A stretch of 64,000 nucleotides of DNA from Lachnospiraceae bacterium (GCA_900757195.1 CAAEMZ010000028.1:1-64000), one strand, 5' to 3'; shown: positions 42,499-50,661, counted from the first letter of the stretch. Notes: generated by a model from the letters alone, not told the origin. Program-made: numbers and translations.

Positions 42499-43176
42499 AT
42501 GTCAACGATTTTACTGGCGGAGCAGACCATGCCGCCGGCCTACAGGCTGGAAAAACGGCTGACGGAACTGGGGTATTCGGTGGTTTCCGTCGCGGACACA
42601 GAACTGGTCAGCATGATAAAATTACATCCATACGATGCGGTGATTCTTTCTGTGGAAGTGCCGGGAGATGACCGGGATGAGATGTTTCAGCAGATCCGTC
42701 TGTTTTCGGACGCCCCGCTGCTCGGTGTGTGTGGTGAAAAAACGCCGGAATGGGCGGAATATATGCGCAGCCGGTTTGACGGGGGCATCGATCCGCGGCT
42801 CAGTGATGAAGTTCTGGCTGAGATGATGGAGGACTATCTGCGTCAGGCCTATAAACGGGTTCACAATGTGCGGCTGCATCAGTACAAAAATCTTAAAATC
42901 AACAATGGCGGCATTAAAAAAGCAGAAGTGAATTATAAAAAACTGGATTTGACGGCAAAGGAATTTATGATTTTAAATCTCCTGATGTGTCACAGAGACC
43001 GCATCCATACAAAGGCTGTCTTATATGAGACGATTTGGCGGCAGGCTTATACCGGAGATGATAATGCGGTAAAGATACATATCAGCAATCTGAGAAGCAA
43101 GCTGAAACGGGCGGACCCGGGGGAGCAGTATATCGAAACGGTCTGGGGACTCGGATACCGGATGTGCAGAGACTGA
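42499..43176 (+). CDS. OmpR-type winged-helix regulator with a degenerate receiver
   Basis: I start at 42499 (MSTILLAEQ), preceded by AAAGGCAGG; the frame is open upstream to 42406. The 225-residue protein has a CheY-like domain (about 3-115) and a trans_reg_C winged helix (about 130-222: LTAKEFMILNLLM...RIHTKAVLYETIW...NAVKIHISNLRSKLK...IETVWGLGYRM). The receiver has AEQ in place of the acidic pair, and Ser at the phosphoacceptor position (AVILSVEVPGDD). No histidine kinase is adjacent. It probably acts without phosphorylation, as an atypical response regulator. Targets are unknown. Confidence 0.8.
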   Translation: MSTILLAEQTMPPAYRLEKRLTELGYSVVSVADTELVSMIKLHPYDAVILSVEVPGDDRDEMFQQIRLFSDAPLLGVCGEKTPEWAEYMRSRFDGGIDPRLSDEVLAEMMEDYLRQAYKRVHNVRLHQYKNLKINNGGIKKAEVNYKKLDLTAKEFMILNLLMCHRDRIHTKAVLYETIWRQAYTGDDNAVKIHISNLRSKLKRADPGEQYIETVWGLGYRMCRD

Positions 43177-43218
43177 AAAAGATGCATTCTCTTTGAAGAA
43201 GAGTCTGCATCTTTTTTT
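43176..43218 (+). terminator. Terminator of the winged-helix regulator
   Basis: An 11-bp stem AAAAAGATGCA / TGCATCTTTTT with a 19-nt loop and a T run. It begins at the last base of the stop codon. Confidence 0.8.
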
Positions 43219-43267
43219 CTGTGACAGGAAAGTTCACACCTTCCTGTCATATAAAACGCTCTGAATC

Positions 43268-43870
43268 TCAGCGGGCATCAATATATGGTTTGACAACCGT
43301 GTCAAATTCCTTCTTGCGGAGCCACCACCAGTCTTCGGCTTTGGAATCGGTGATAAACTGGCCTTCCGGTGTAAAGAGGGAAAGGCTGCCTTCCGGGTTT
43401 TCAATCCATTTGCAGAAGTCATCATACTTTACTTTAAAAAGCATTTCCGGACCATGGATCTCGAATTCAGGGACAGGAAGCTGAATCTCTTTGACGTAAA
43501 CCTGGCAGAATGCGTTATCGTGGTAGTTTCCGCTGTCGATGACCTGATGGATGTTGCCGGCGTGTTTTAAACGTTCCGGGAGCAGCTTCAGACCAAGACA
43601 CTCCTGAGTGAGTGCAACGACGGTATGGGAGAAGGTTTCTTCCGGATCAATATGGCCGCTGACCGGCAGATCAAGAAGGCCCGGAAAATCTTCACGCTGT
43701 TTGGAACGCTGGATGAAATAGAGCCACCGTCCTTGTGCATCATCTCCGTAAATCCAGAGATGAACAACCTGGTGCAGCAGGCCTTTTTCATGGACAACGG
43801 ACCATTTTTCCGCGCCGATCAGGTTAAACATGTCATCGTATATTTTAACAATATCATCTTTCTTATGCAT
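43268..43870 (-). CDS. Nudix-fold protein with a degenerate Nudix box
   Basis: I start at 43870 (200 aa), since AAGGAG is 10 bp from that ATG and only one base from the ATG three codons earlier. The fold resembles the IPP-isomerase/YfcD side of Nudix proteins: HQVVHLWIYG, LYFIQRSK, DFPGLLDLPVSGHI. The Nudix box G-x5-E-x7-R-E-x2-E-E-x-G becomes G(HIDPE)E(TFSHTVV)ALTQECLG: the R-E pair is A-L, and one of the two metal-binding glutamates is Cys. Diphosphate hydrolysis is therefore doubtful; binding or another role is possible. Neighbours are YqeY and a Xre regulator. Confidence 0.75.
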   Translation of the reverse strand: MHKKDDIVKIYDDMFNLIGAEKWSVVHEKGLLHQVVHLWIYGDDAQGRWLYFIQRSKQREDFPGLLDLPVSGHIDPEETFSHTVVALTQECLGLKLLPERLKHAGNIHQVIDSGNYHDNAFCQVYVKEIQLPVPEFEIHGPEMLFKVKYDDFCKWIENPEGSLSLFTPEGQFITDSKAEDWWWLRKKEFDTVVKPYIDAR

Positions 43871-43903
43871 ATACTTCATACTCCTTTTTGTTACACAATG
43901 ATG

Positions 43904-44350
43904 TCACTGGAAAAATTCTGACACGAGGGCGTTGACCGCTTTTCCGTCCGATTTACCTTTGACGAGCGGCATAAGCTCTTTCATGATTTTTCCTTTGTCC
44001 TTAGCCGTCGGTGACGCGAGGCCAAGTTTGTCCAGCACCTGCCGGATCGTTGCTTTAATTTCGTCTTCGGTCATAAACTTTGGTGCAAATTCTTCGTAGA
44101 CCTGAATCCGGAACCGGCACTGCTCAATAATATCCGTACGGTCTGACGGCGCGGACTCCAGGGTCTCTTTTAACTGCTTAATTTCTTTCAGGACAATATC
44201 ATTTTCTTCGGCTTCGGTTAAGTCGGAGCGTTTATCAATTGCCTTGTTTTTTAAGGAGCCGAGGAGCATGGAAAGGGCATCCTTACGGTCCTTATCTCTG
44301 GCTTTCATCGCAGCCACCATTTCGCTGCGAATCTGTTCGATTTTACTCAT
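43904..44350 (-). CDS. GatB/YqeY domain protein
   Basis: The 148-residue protein starts MSKIEQIRSEMVAAMKARDKDRKDALSMLLGSLKN, the standard opening of YqeY proteins, whose C-terminal half is related to the tail of the GatB amidotransferase subunit (EFAPKFMTEDEIKATIRQVL, KDKGKIMKELMPLVKGKSDGKAVNALV). The start at 44350 has GGGAGG upstream at 8 bp; the longer frame (to 44365) does not fit. The role is uncertain, possibly in tRNA contacts. No gatC or gatA is near. Confidence 0.88.
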   Translation of the reverse strand: MSKIEQIRSEMVAAMKARDKDRKDALSMLLGSLKNKAIDKRSDLTEAEENDIVLKEIKQLKETLESAPSDRTDIIEQCRFRIQVYEEFAPKFMTEDEIKATIRQVLDKLGLASPTAKDKGKIMKELMPLVKGKSDGKAVNALVSEFFQ

Positions 44351-44398
44351 TAAAAATCCTCCCATCCTGTTTCATAGCGATAACCTTATTATAGCACG

Positions 44399-44710
44399 TT
44401 AACGCTTTTTTGGAAGGGAGGAAGGCTGTTCTTTTTTAAATTCACGGATAAGTTCGGTAATCAGCCGGATCTGCTGGTCGCTGAGACCTTTGAGGCTGAG
44501 GGTCTGTTCATATTCCAGACCGAGAAGATAGTCGGTGGAACAGCAGAATATATCGGATAATTTTATAAGGATGTCCAGAGAAGGAAAACGTTCGGAATTT
44601 TCATAAGAACTGATCAGACTGGTCGATACGCCGGTACGCTTTGCCAGTTGGCTTTGATTCCAATAGTATTTTAAGCGCAGTTCCCTGAGGCGTTTTGCAA
44701 AATCCGACAT
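44399..44710 (-). CDS. Xre-family helix-turn-helix regulator
   Basis: I start at 44710 (MSDFAKRLRELRLKY, 103 aa), since AAGGAGG lies 6 bp before that ATG and directly abuts the earlier one. The HTH_3 domain (about 4-62) reads QSQLAKRTGVSTSLISSYENSERFPSLDILIKLSDIF, a classic Cro/C1-type motif, ending CSTDYLLG. The C-terminus (LKGLSDQQIRLITELIREFKKEQ) is a short helix likely for dimerisation. Two ACAC-N5-GTGT palindromes lie in its upstream region, so autoregulation is plausible. The sigma factor gene is divergent from it. Confidence 0.85.
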   Translation of the reverse strand: MSDFAKRLRELRLKYYWNQSQLAKRTGVSTSLISSYENSERFPSLDILIKLSDIFCCSTDYLLGLEYEQTLSLKGLSDQQIRLITELIREFKKEQPSSLPKKR

Positions 44711-44783
44711 ATCCATCCTCCTTTTGATTTGCAGCAATAACAGGACTTCTTCTTTCAAACGAAGAAAAAGGTGTGAAAAAAAA

Positions 44784-44850
44784 TTACACAATAAGTGTAA
44801 CCAATAAAATCAAACTTTAGGTGGAATTATTTAACACTTATAGTGTAAAA
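44784..44850. promoter_or_regulatory. Two ACAC-N5-GTGT palindromes, candidate Xre operators
   Basis: ACAC-AATAA-GTGT at 44786-44798 (inside TTACAC-N5-GTGTAA, 44784-44800) and ACAC-TTATA-GTGT at 44834-44846. Reading the first on the other strand gives ACAC-TTATT-GTGT, so the two differ at one base. They are 48 bp apart, between the divergent Xre and sigma-factor genes. The dyads fit dimeric HTH binding; the link to this Xre protein is inference. Confidence 0.55.
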
Positions 44851-44981
44851 TAGAAATATATTTTGGAAAAGAGAATTTACTGCGGAGAAATATGTAAAAA
44901 ATCTTGAAATAAAAGAATTTTTGCTGCCGGGGGGGGCAGTCGAAAACATAAAAAACAGGATGGGATTGTGGATTTAAAAAG

Positions 44982-45533
44982 ATGGATGGGAAGTCAGAAA
45001 GAGTACCGATGAATATAAATGATTATGGAAAGTTAAGGGCAGGGCAGAAAGCCTTCGTGGAGACGCTGGTTGGGGAAACCGAAGCCTCTGTCGCAAAAAT
45101 GCTGTCAAAAATGACCGATGATTATCCGATGATCGAGGATGTCATGATTGCAACGTGGACACTGGTCTGTCAGAAAGTGAGCGTCCTGGAAAATCATGCG
45201 AATCCGCAGGGATGGATTATGAAAGCGGCGAAATACTGTATGCTTAAGGATCTGGAAAAACGCCGGAGGATCAATCAAAGGGAGGCTTTTGTTCCGAATC
45301 CGGCGGAAATTTCTCCGGAGTGCGAAGAAATAAAGGAATTTGAATTACTGGAATCTCTGAAGTCCTATCTGACAGAGGAGGAAAGATCCGTTTTTTTGAT
45401 GAGATATTATTATGATCTGTCGTACAGTGAGATGGCCGGACATCTGCAGATCAGTGAGACTGCCGTGCGGAAACGGGTCAGCAGAGCGGTCCAGAAGCTG
45501 AGAAAAGATGGCGGAGAGCTGTGGAATAAGTAA
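44982..45533 (+). CDS. Sigma-70 family (ECF-like) RNA polymerase sigma factor
   Basis: This protein (183 aa) has a sigma-2-like region (about 40-95: EDVMIATWTLVCQKVSVLENHANPQGWIMKAAKYCMLKDLEKRRR) and a sigma-4 region (about 125-175: LTEEERSVFLMRYYYDLSYSEMAGHLQISETAVRKRVSRAVQKLRK). The linker is short and sigma-3 is absent, as in ECF-type factors. No anti-sigma gene is adjacent. The ATG at 45009 is an alternative start; neither has a strong ribosome binding site. The next gene encodes the cortex amidase CwlD, but the gap of about 50 bp and function do not prove a link. Confidence 0.82.
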   Translation: MDGKSERVPMNINDYGKLRAGQKAFVETLVGETEASVAKMLSKMTDDYPMIEDVMIATWTLVCQKVSVLENHANPQGWIMKAAKYCMLKDLEKRRRINQREAFVPNPAEISPECEEIKEFELLESLKSYLTEEERSVFLMRYYYDLSYSEMAGHLQISETAVRKRVSRAVQKLRKDGGELWNK

Positions 45534-45581
45534 AGGCGGCGGGGCATATAATGCAGCAATGATATGTTTTGCGGGGAATCT

Positions 45582-46289
45582 ATGAAACGAGTATTCGCAG
45601 TGGCATTGTTGGCAGGTTTTTTGGGATTATCCGTTCTCTTTTACAGTCGTACATATTCAAAGGTCGCAGCGGTCATTTCCACAGGCACGGAGAAAACGGC
45701 AAAAAAGACCGTAGTCATTGATCCGGGACACGGAGGGAATGACCCGGGCGGCATCGGCGCATCCGGGGTGCTGGAGAAGGACGTCAACCTGTCTATAGCC
45801 CTCTTTTTAAAATCCTACCTGGAGCAGCAGGGGATTGAAGTGGTTATGACCCGGGATACGGATAAGGGGCTTTACAGTGAAAGCGCCCGGAATAAAAAGA
45901 AAGAGGATCTGGCGAAGCGGATTGAGATTATTAAAGAAGCGGCGCCGGATTTTGTTCTCTGTATCCATCAGAATATTTTTACGGATCCAAAATACAGCGG
46001 GGCCCAGGTGTTTTATCTTCAGGATTCGGCGGAGGGAGCCCGGCTGGCCGCCTGTCTTCAGGAACAGCTGATCGCCGGGGTGGATCCGGAAAATACCCGG
46101 GTGCCGAAATCCAATATGAATTATTATATGTTAAAAAATGCGTCGGCGCCCATCGTTATCGTGGAATGTGGTTTCCTGACCAATGCGGCGGAGGAAGCAA
46201 AACTCGGAACGGTGGAATATCAGCGGAAACTGGCATGGAATATTTATCTCGGAACGATGCATTATATGAATGGTATGGGAATTCAATAG
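45582..46289 (+). CDS. cwlD: N-acetylmuramoyl-L-alanine amidase, CwlD-like
   Basis: The 235-residue protein has a signal anchor (MKRVFAVALLAGFLGLSVLFYS) and an Amidase_3 domain with zinc ligands in VIDPGHGGNDPGG (His), GVLEKDVNLSIAL (Glu) and VLCIHQNIF (His), plus the catalytic Glu in VIVECGFLTN. In B. subtilis CwlD removes peptides so PdaA can form muramic-delta-lactam in the spore cortex. The length and anchor match CwlD rather than large autolysins, and the organism is a sporeformer by the genes at 55-58 kb. I start at 45582 because GGGG and the signal sequence begin there. Confidence 0.85.
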   Translation: MKRVFAVALLAGFLGLSVLFYSRTYSKVAAVISTGTEKTAKKTVVIDPGHGGNDPGGIGASGVLEKDVNLSIALFLKSYLEQQGIEVVMTRDTDKGLYSESARNKKKEDLAKRIEIIKEAAPDFVLCIHQNIFTDPKYSGAQVFYLQDSAEGARLAACLQEQLIAGVDPENTRVPKSNMNYYMLKNASAPIVIVECGFLTNAAEEAKLGTVEYQRKLAWNIYLGTMHYMNGMGIQ

Positions 46290-46368
46290 AAATACTGGAA
46301 AAATGCAGATATTCAGATTATAATAAGACCAGATAATAATGGATAGAAATATGATGGAGATGAAACGG

Positions 46369-47448
46369 ATGAAAACTCTGATTTATAATACAAAAGAAAT
46401 GGATGAGGCCGTCTGGCTGGAAGCGGCCGGAAGGATACTGGCGGAAGGCGGCCTTGTGGCCATACCGACGGAAACGGTTTACGGTCTGGCAGCCAATGCC
46501 ATGGATGAAACGGCGGCGGCAAAAATCTATGCGGCAAAGGGACGGCCTTCGGATAATCCGCTGATCGTGCATATTGCGGATATGGCGGCGATGGATGGTC
46601 TGGTAACGGAGCTTCCGGAAACGGCAGTGAAGCTGGCTGAAAAGTTCTGGCCGGGGCCTCTGACGATGATTCTGCCGAAGCGGCCGGAAGTTCCCTACGG
46701 AACTACCGGCGGCCTGGATACGGTTGCGGTGCGGATGCCGTCCCATCCGGTTGCGCGGAAGCTGATCGCATCTTCGGGAATCTGTCTGGCGGCGCCAAGC
46801 GCCAATACTTCGGGACGGCCGAGCCCGACCCGGGCGGAACATGTCTATGAAGATATGAACGGAAAGATCGATCTGATCCTCGATGACGGCCCTGTCGGCA
46901 TCGGTATCGAGTCAACGATCGTGGATCTGAGCGGCGAGGTGCCGATGATCCTCCGGCCGGGCTATATTACAAAGGCCATGATTGAGGAAGTGGTCGGTGA
47001 GGTCCGGGTGGACCCGGCGATTTTAAGTGAGAATAAAGATAAAAACTTCCGGCCGAAGGCGCCGGGAATGAAATATAAACATTATGCGCCGAAGGGCGAA
47101 CTGCTCATTGTTTCCGGAGACAGCAAAAAAGTCATTGAGAAGATCACAGAGCTGGCTTCTGAAAAAACAGCCGCCGGATACCGGGTGGGGATTATAGGGA
47201 CGGATGAGACCATCGGCGCCTATCATATTCCGGAAAACAGCCGCGGTGAGGCGGCGGCCGTGATGAGCATCGGCACCCGCAGGGAGGAGGCGACCATCAG
47301 CCATAACCTGTATGATATTCTGCGCCGTATGGATGGAGCCGGAGTGGATTATATTTATTCCGAAAGCTTTGCCGAAGGGAGCCGGGGGCAGGCGGTTATG
47401 AACCGGCTGCTTAAGGCGGCGGGCCATCAGCGGATCGATGTCGGATAA
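46369..47448 (+). CDS. L-threonylcarbamoyladenylate synthase (Sua5/YwlC type)
   Basis: It makes threonylcarbamoyl-AMP from threonine, bicarbonate and ATP for the t6A37 modification of ANN-decoding tRNAs. The start at 46369 has GGAG nearby. The 359-residue protein has the YrdC fold (about 5-205: GGLVAIPTETVYGLAANAMDE, KGRPSDNPLIVHI, FWPGPLTMILPK, VAVRMPSHPVARKLI, LAAPSANTSGRPSPTRAEHVYEDMNGKIDLILDDG). The additional C-terminal Sua5 domain begins near residue 230 (PGMKYKHYAPKGELLIV), so it is the long form. Confidence 0.93.
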   Translation: MKTLIYNTKEMDEAVWLEAAGRILAEGGLVAIPTETVYGLAANAMDETAAAKIYAAKGRPSDNPLIVHIADMAAMDGLVTELPETAVKLAEKFWPGPLTMILPKRPEVPYGTTGGLDTVAVRMPSHPVARKLIASSGICLAAPSANTSGRPSPTRAEHVYEDMNGKIDLILDDGPVGIGIESTIVDLSGEVPMILRPGYITKAMIEEVVGEVRVDPAILSENKDKNFRPKAPGMKYKHYAPKGELLIVSGDSKKVIEKITELASEKTAAGYRVGIIGTDETIGAYHIPENSRGEAAAVMSIGTRREEATISHNLYDILRRMDGAGVDYIYSESFAEGSRGQAVMNRLLKAAGHQRIDVG

Positions 47449-47493
47449 GAAGTGATACGGGAAGGATTTACGGAAAGAACTGGGGGATAAGAA

Positions 47494-47979
47494 ATGAGTG
47501 GAAAAAGAGAAAATTACATTACCTGGGACGAATATTTTATGGCGGTGGCAAAGCTGGCGGGGCTTCGCTCCAAGGACCCAAACAGTCAGGTGGGTTCCTG
47601 TATCGTGAGCACAGATAATAAAATCCTGTCTATGGGCTATAACGGCTTCCCGCTGGGATGTTCCGATGACGAATATCCGTGGGCCAGAGAAGGAGAACCT
47701 CTGGACACCAAATACGTCTACGTGACCCACAGTGAGCTGAACGCGATTCTGAACTACCGCGGGGGAAATCTGGAAGGGGCAAAAATCTATGTATCCTTAT
47801 TCCCGTGCAATGAGTGTGCCAAGGCCATTATTCAGAGCGGCATTAAGGAAATCATTTATGATGAAGATAAATATGCGGATACGCCTTCGGTCATCGCTTC
47901 AAAGCGGATGCTGGATTCCGCCGGAGTCCGCTACAGAAAATACGAAGTGACAGGGAAAAAAATCGAACTGCATATTTAA
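47494..47979 (+). CDS. Deoxycytidylate deaminase family protein
   Basis: dCMP deaminase converts dCMP to dUMP for thymidylate synthesis. The 161 residues carry the zinc ligands and proton-shuttle Glu in VTHSELNAIL (HSE instead of the usual HAE) and PCNECAKAI. The N-terminal SKDPNSQVGSCIV and LSMGYNGFPLGC with the following EYPWAREG are typical of the dCMP/ComEB group. It follows the Sua5 gene by 45 bp and is preceded by GGGGGA. A structure without a clear T run lies behind it. Confidence 0.9.
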   Translation: MSGKRENYITWDEYFMAVAKLAGLRSKDPNSQVGSCIVSTDNKILSMGYNGFPLGCSDDEYPWAREGEPLDTKYVYVTHSELNAILNYRGGNLEGAKIYVSLFPCNECAKAIIQSGIKEIIYDEDKYADTPSVIASKRMLDSAGVRYRKYEVTGKKIELHI

Positions 47980-48034
47980 CAGAGCCATCCGGAAATATGG
48001 ACCCGGAGCTGTGAAACATTTTAACAGAAAAATT

Positions 48035-48066
48035 CGGAAAGGCTGACAGAAATGCCGGCCTTTCTG
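48035..48066 (+). terminator. Possible weak terminator after dCMP deaminase
   Basis: CGGAAAGGC / GCCTTTCTG forms a 9-bp stem with one G-U pair and lies inside an outer 10-bp inverted repeat TTAACAGAAA / TTTCTGTTAA (48021-48070). Only TTAATTATG follows, so the T run is poor. From here to 48204 nothing else is clear except a TATAAT at 48117-48122 without a good -35 element. Confidence 0.45.
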
Positions 48067-48204
48067 TTAATTATGACGTCGAATGGAAAAAAGTAGCCAT
48101 ATTTATACGTGTGTGATATAATAGGAATAATTGACAGAACATTTGAGGACTTAAAAGCGACGGATAATTAGAAATAAAATATAAAAGGAATCAGGAGTTT
48201 TAAC

Positions 48205-49125
48205 ATGAAGAATACAACATTAGTGATTATGGCAGCCGGTATCGGCAGCCGCTTCGGCGGAGGAATTAAACAGTTGGAACCTATGGGACCGAATGGTGAG
48301 ATTATTATGGATTATTCCATTTATGATGCGAAGGCAGCAGGCTTTAATAAAGTCGTTTTCATCCTTCGGAAGGATATTGAAGAAGATTTCCGTGAGATTA
48401 TCGGCCAGAGAATTGAAAAGGTGATCGATGTTGAATACGTCTTCCAGTCTCTGGATGATTTACCGGAAGGCTTCAGCGCTCCGGCGGACCGTAAAAAACC
48501 ATGGGGAACCGGTCAGGCAGTGCTCTGCTGTAAGGGGGTTGTGAATGAGCCTTTTGCGGTGATCAACGCAGATGATTACTACGGTAAAGAAGCATTTAAG
48601 AAGGTTCACGATTATCTGGTCGGCGAAGGAACCACCGATAAGATTTACGATATGTGTATGGCAGGATTTATCCTGAAAAATACACTCAGCGATCACGGGG
48701 CAGTGACCCGTGGCGTCTGTGTCGTTGATGCGAATGACTATCTGGCTCAGGTGGTTGAAACCTCCGGCATCTGCATGACACCGGAAGGCACCATTGCCCA
48801 TGAAGATAATGGCTCGGATATGCAGATTACACCGGATCAGCACGTTTCCATGAACATGTGGGGATTCACACCGGACTTTTTGAACGAGCTGGAAGCCGGA
48901 TTTAAAGTATTTTTAGAGGAAATCCCGGATGGCGAGGTGAAAAGGGAATACCTGCTTCCGACGATTGTGGACCAGCTCATCAAAGCGGATAAGGCATCGG
49001 TCAAAGTGCTTGAGACGAGAGATAAATGGTTCGGCGTGACCTACAAAGAAGATAAGGAAAGCGTTGTCTCTTCCTTTAAGAAACTGATCGCAGATGGCGT
49101 ATACCCGGAAAATCTCTGGGGCTAA
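48205..49125 (+). CDS. Sugar-nucleotidyltransferase-family protein
   Basis: The 306-residue protein has the NTP_transferase fold: MAAGIGSRFGGGIKQLEPMGPNGEIIMDYSIYDAKAAG, with the signature G-x-G-(S/T)-R and the lysine of the nucleotide site, then KVVFILRKDIE, PWGTGQAVLCCKGVV and the metal-binding NADDYYG near 112-118. Related enzymes make NDP-sugars such as UDP- or dTDP-glucose. The later part has the GSDMQITPDQHVSMNMWGF segment. Substrate cannot be told from sequence. It stands alone, with its own possible TATAAT and a terminator. Confidence 0.8.
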   Translation: MKNTTLVIMAAGIGSRFGGGIKQLEPMGPNGEIIMDYSIYDAKAAGFNKVVFILRKDIEEDFREIIGQRIEKVIDVEYVFQSLDDLPEGFSAPADRKKPWGTGQAVLCCKGVVNEPFAVINADDYYGKEAFKKVHDYLVGEGTTDKIYDMCMAGFILKNTLSDHGAVTRGVCVVDANDYLAQVVETSGICMTPEGTIAHEDNGSDMQITPDQHVSMNMWGFTPDFLNELEAGFKVFLEEIPDGEVKREYLLPTIVDQLIKADKASVKVLETRDKWFGVTYKEDKESVVSSFKKLIADGVYPENLWG

Positions 49126-49154
49126 AACCGAATAAAGTTTTCAGAACGTAAAGA

Positions 49155-49185
49155 GAAGGATATCCTGGCGGGATATCCTTCTTTT
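49155..49185 (+). terminator. Terminator of the nucleotidyltransferase gene
   Basis: An 11-bp stem GAAGGATATCC / GGATATCCTTC with a TGGCG loop and TTTT. Confidence 0.88.
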
Positions 49186-49190
49186 ATAGT

Positions 49191-49808
49191 TTAGTTCATG
49201 TTTTCCCGGGCTTTCTGCCATACAGTCTTCCAGTCGATCAGATGGAACCAATTGGTGACATAGGCTTTTCTGAGATTTTTGTATTTCAGATAATAGGCGT
49301 GTTCCCAGACATCCACGTTGAGCAGCGGAATATTGCCGTTGGACATCGGATTATTCTGATTGGGTGTATTGAGAATTTCCAGTTGTTTATCCGGGTTGAT
49401 AACGAGCCAGGCATAGCCGGAGCCGAACTGGGACATGGCGTGATCCATCATGCTTTCCACAAATTTTTCATAGGAGCCGAAAGCATCCGCAAGAAGCTTC
49501 TGCATGGGATTTTCATTGACCGGGGCATGCATGCCTTCAAAAAACATCTGGTGATTATAGACGCCGCCGGCATTGTTCATGACAGTCTGGCGGATGTCTT
49601 CCGGAAATTCATCCAGATTTTTGAGGATATCTTCCAGTGTCCAGTCATGGTATTGTGGATAATCCTTTAAAATTTTGTTCAGATTGTCGATATAAGTCTT
49701 TAAATGTTTATCATGATGGTAGTGGAGCGTTTCCGCATCCATATAGGGTTCCAGAGCATCATAGCTGTATGGAAGAGGCATTAATTCAAATGGATAAGTC
49801 TGCTGCAT
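49191..49808 (-). CDS. Fe/Mn superoxide dismutase family protein
   Basis: It dismutates superoxide in the cytoplasm. The 205-residue protein has the SOD_Fe ligands: His in LHYHHDKHLKTYIDNLN (about 28-44), His in GGVYNHQMFFEGM (about 81-93), and Asp and His in LNVDVWEHAYYLKYKNLRKAY (about 163-183). FGSGYAWLVI is typical of the C-terminal domain. The conserved GGH-x-NH has Val-Tyr between the glycines and NH instead of His. Whether it uses Fe or Mn cannot be stated. The SD AAGGAGG lies in the 3' arm of the upstream larE terminator. Confidence 0.92.
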   Translation of the reverse strand: MQQTYPFELMPLPYSYDALEPYMDAETLHYHHDKHLKTYIDNLNKILKDYPQYHDWTLEDILKNLDEFPEDIRQTVMNNAGGVYNHQMFFEGMHAPVNENPMQKLLADAFGSYEKFVESMMDHAMSQFGSGYAWLVINPDKQLEILNTPNQNNPMSNGNIPLLNVDVWEHAYYLKYKNLRKAYVTNWFHLIDWKTVWQKARENMN

Positions 49809-49810
49809 AA

Positions 49811-49863
49811 AAAAATCCTCCTTTTCGTATATGTCGTTAGTATATGCGGCAGGGAGGATTTTT
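49811..49863 (-). terminator. larE terminator whose 3' arm contains the SOD ribosome binding site
   Basis: Read leftward: AAAAATCCTCC (49853-49863) pairs with GGAGGATTTTT (49811-49821), 11 bp, around a 31-nt loop, then further Us up to the SOD start codon. The GGAGG in the 3' arm is the only Shine-Dalgarno for SOD. In any readthrough transcript it would be paired, so readthrough would not help SOD translation. Confidence 0.7.
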
Positions 49864-49866
49864 AAT

Positions 49867-50661
49867 CTAAATATCCATACTTCCGGAACGAAAACCTTCC
49901 AGATCCAGTGTAATGTACAGGAATCCGAGGTCTTTCATAGCCCGGGTGATGGCTTCATGCTGATCCATGAAACGGTTAAAGTCGGCTTTATCGATTTCGA
50001 TTCGGAGAATCGGTGCGTGAAAGCGCAGGCGTACATTATAAAAGCCGAGATTTCTCAGCCAGTCTTCACCCTGATGGATGCGGCTTAAGAGCTCATAGTC
50101 AAAAGGCGTATCGTAAGGGAGCCGTGTGGCCATGCATGGCGTCGATGGCTTGGAGGCTGTTTTCAGCCCGGCTTCGGCAGCGAGGCGCCGGACGTCGTTT
50201 TTTGTCAGACCCCCTTCGATCAGAGGACTGTGGACACCGGCTTCACGGACCGCCTGAAGGCCCGGACGGTAGACTTTGGTGTCGTCCAGGTTGGAACCTT
50301 CACAAAACCAGGTGTATCCGGCATCCCGTCCGGCCTGAAGCAGAGACCTGAACAGGAGGGATTTACACAGGTAGCAGCGGTTTTTCGGGTTGGATAAAAT
50401 CCGTGTATCGGAAAACTCATCCACCGGAATAGTCAGATGGCGGGCGCCCAGTGACTGTGCAAGCGCCCGGGCTTCTTCCGTGTCGCCCTGAGGATGAAGC
50501 CGGGTTTCAAAGGTGACGGCCAGCACCGGACGGGCCGGGTTTATCCGGGAAACGGCCTGGCAGGCGGCAGCCAGCACAAGGCTACTGTCCACACCGCCGG
50601 AAAAAGCGAGGCAGATCCCGTCATTTACATGAGGTTCAAAAAGCTGAATTAAGTGTTCCAT
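49867..50661 (-). CDS. larE: Sacrificial sulfurtransferase for nickel-pincer cofactor
   Basis: LarE gives up the sulfur of its own cysteine, converting the pyridinium dicarboxylate to its thio-acid during synthesis of the lactate-racemase cofactor. The 264-residue protein has the PP-loop LAFSGGVDSSLVLA (about 18-31) and a Cys in PSTPCMATRLPYD that falls at residue 176, the same number as the sacrificial Cys of L. plantarum LarE. The protein is thus the single-Cys type rather than the iron-sulfur type. LarC is immediately upstream in the operon. LarA and LarB are not in the window. Confidence 0.9.
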   Translation of the reverse strand: MEHLIQLFEPHVNDGICLAFSGGVDSSLVLAAACQAVSRINPARPVLAVTFETRLHPQGDTEEARALAQSLGARHLTIPVDEFSDTRILSNPKNRCYLCKSLLFRSLLQAGRDAGYTWFCEGSNLDDTKVYRPGLQAVREAGVHSPLIEGGLTKNDVRRLAAEAGLKTASKPSTPCMATRLPYDTPFDYELLSRIHQGEDWLRNLGFYNVRLRFHAPILRIEIDKADFNRFMDQHEAITRAMKDLGFLYITLDLEGFRSGSMDI

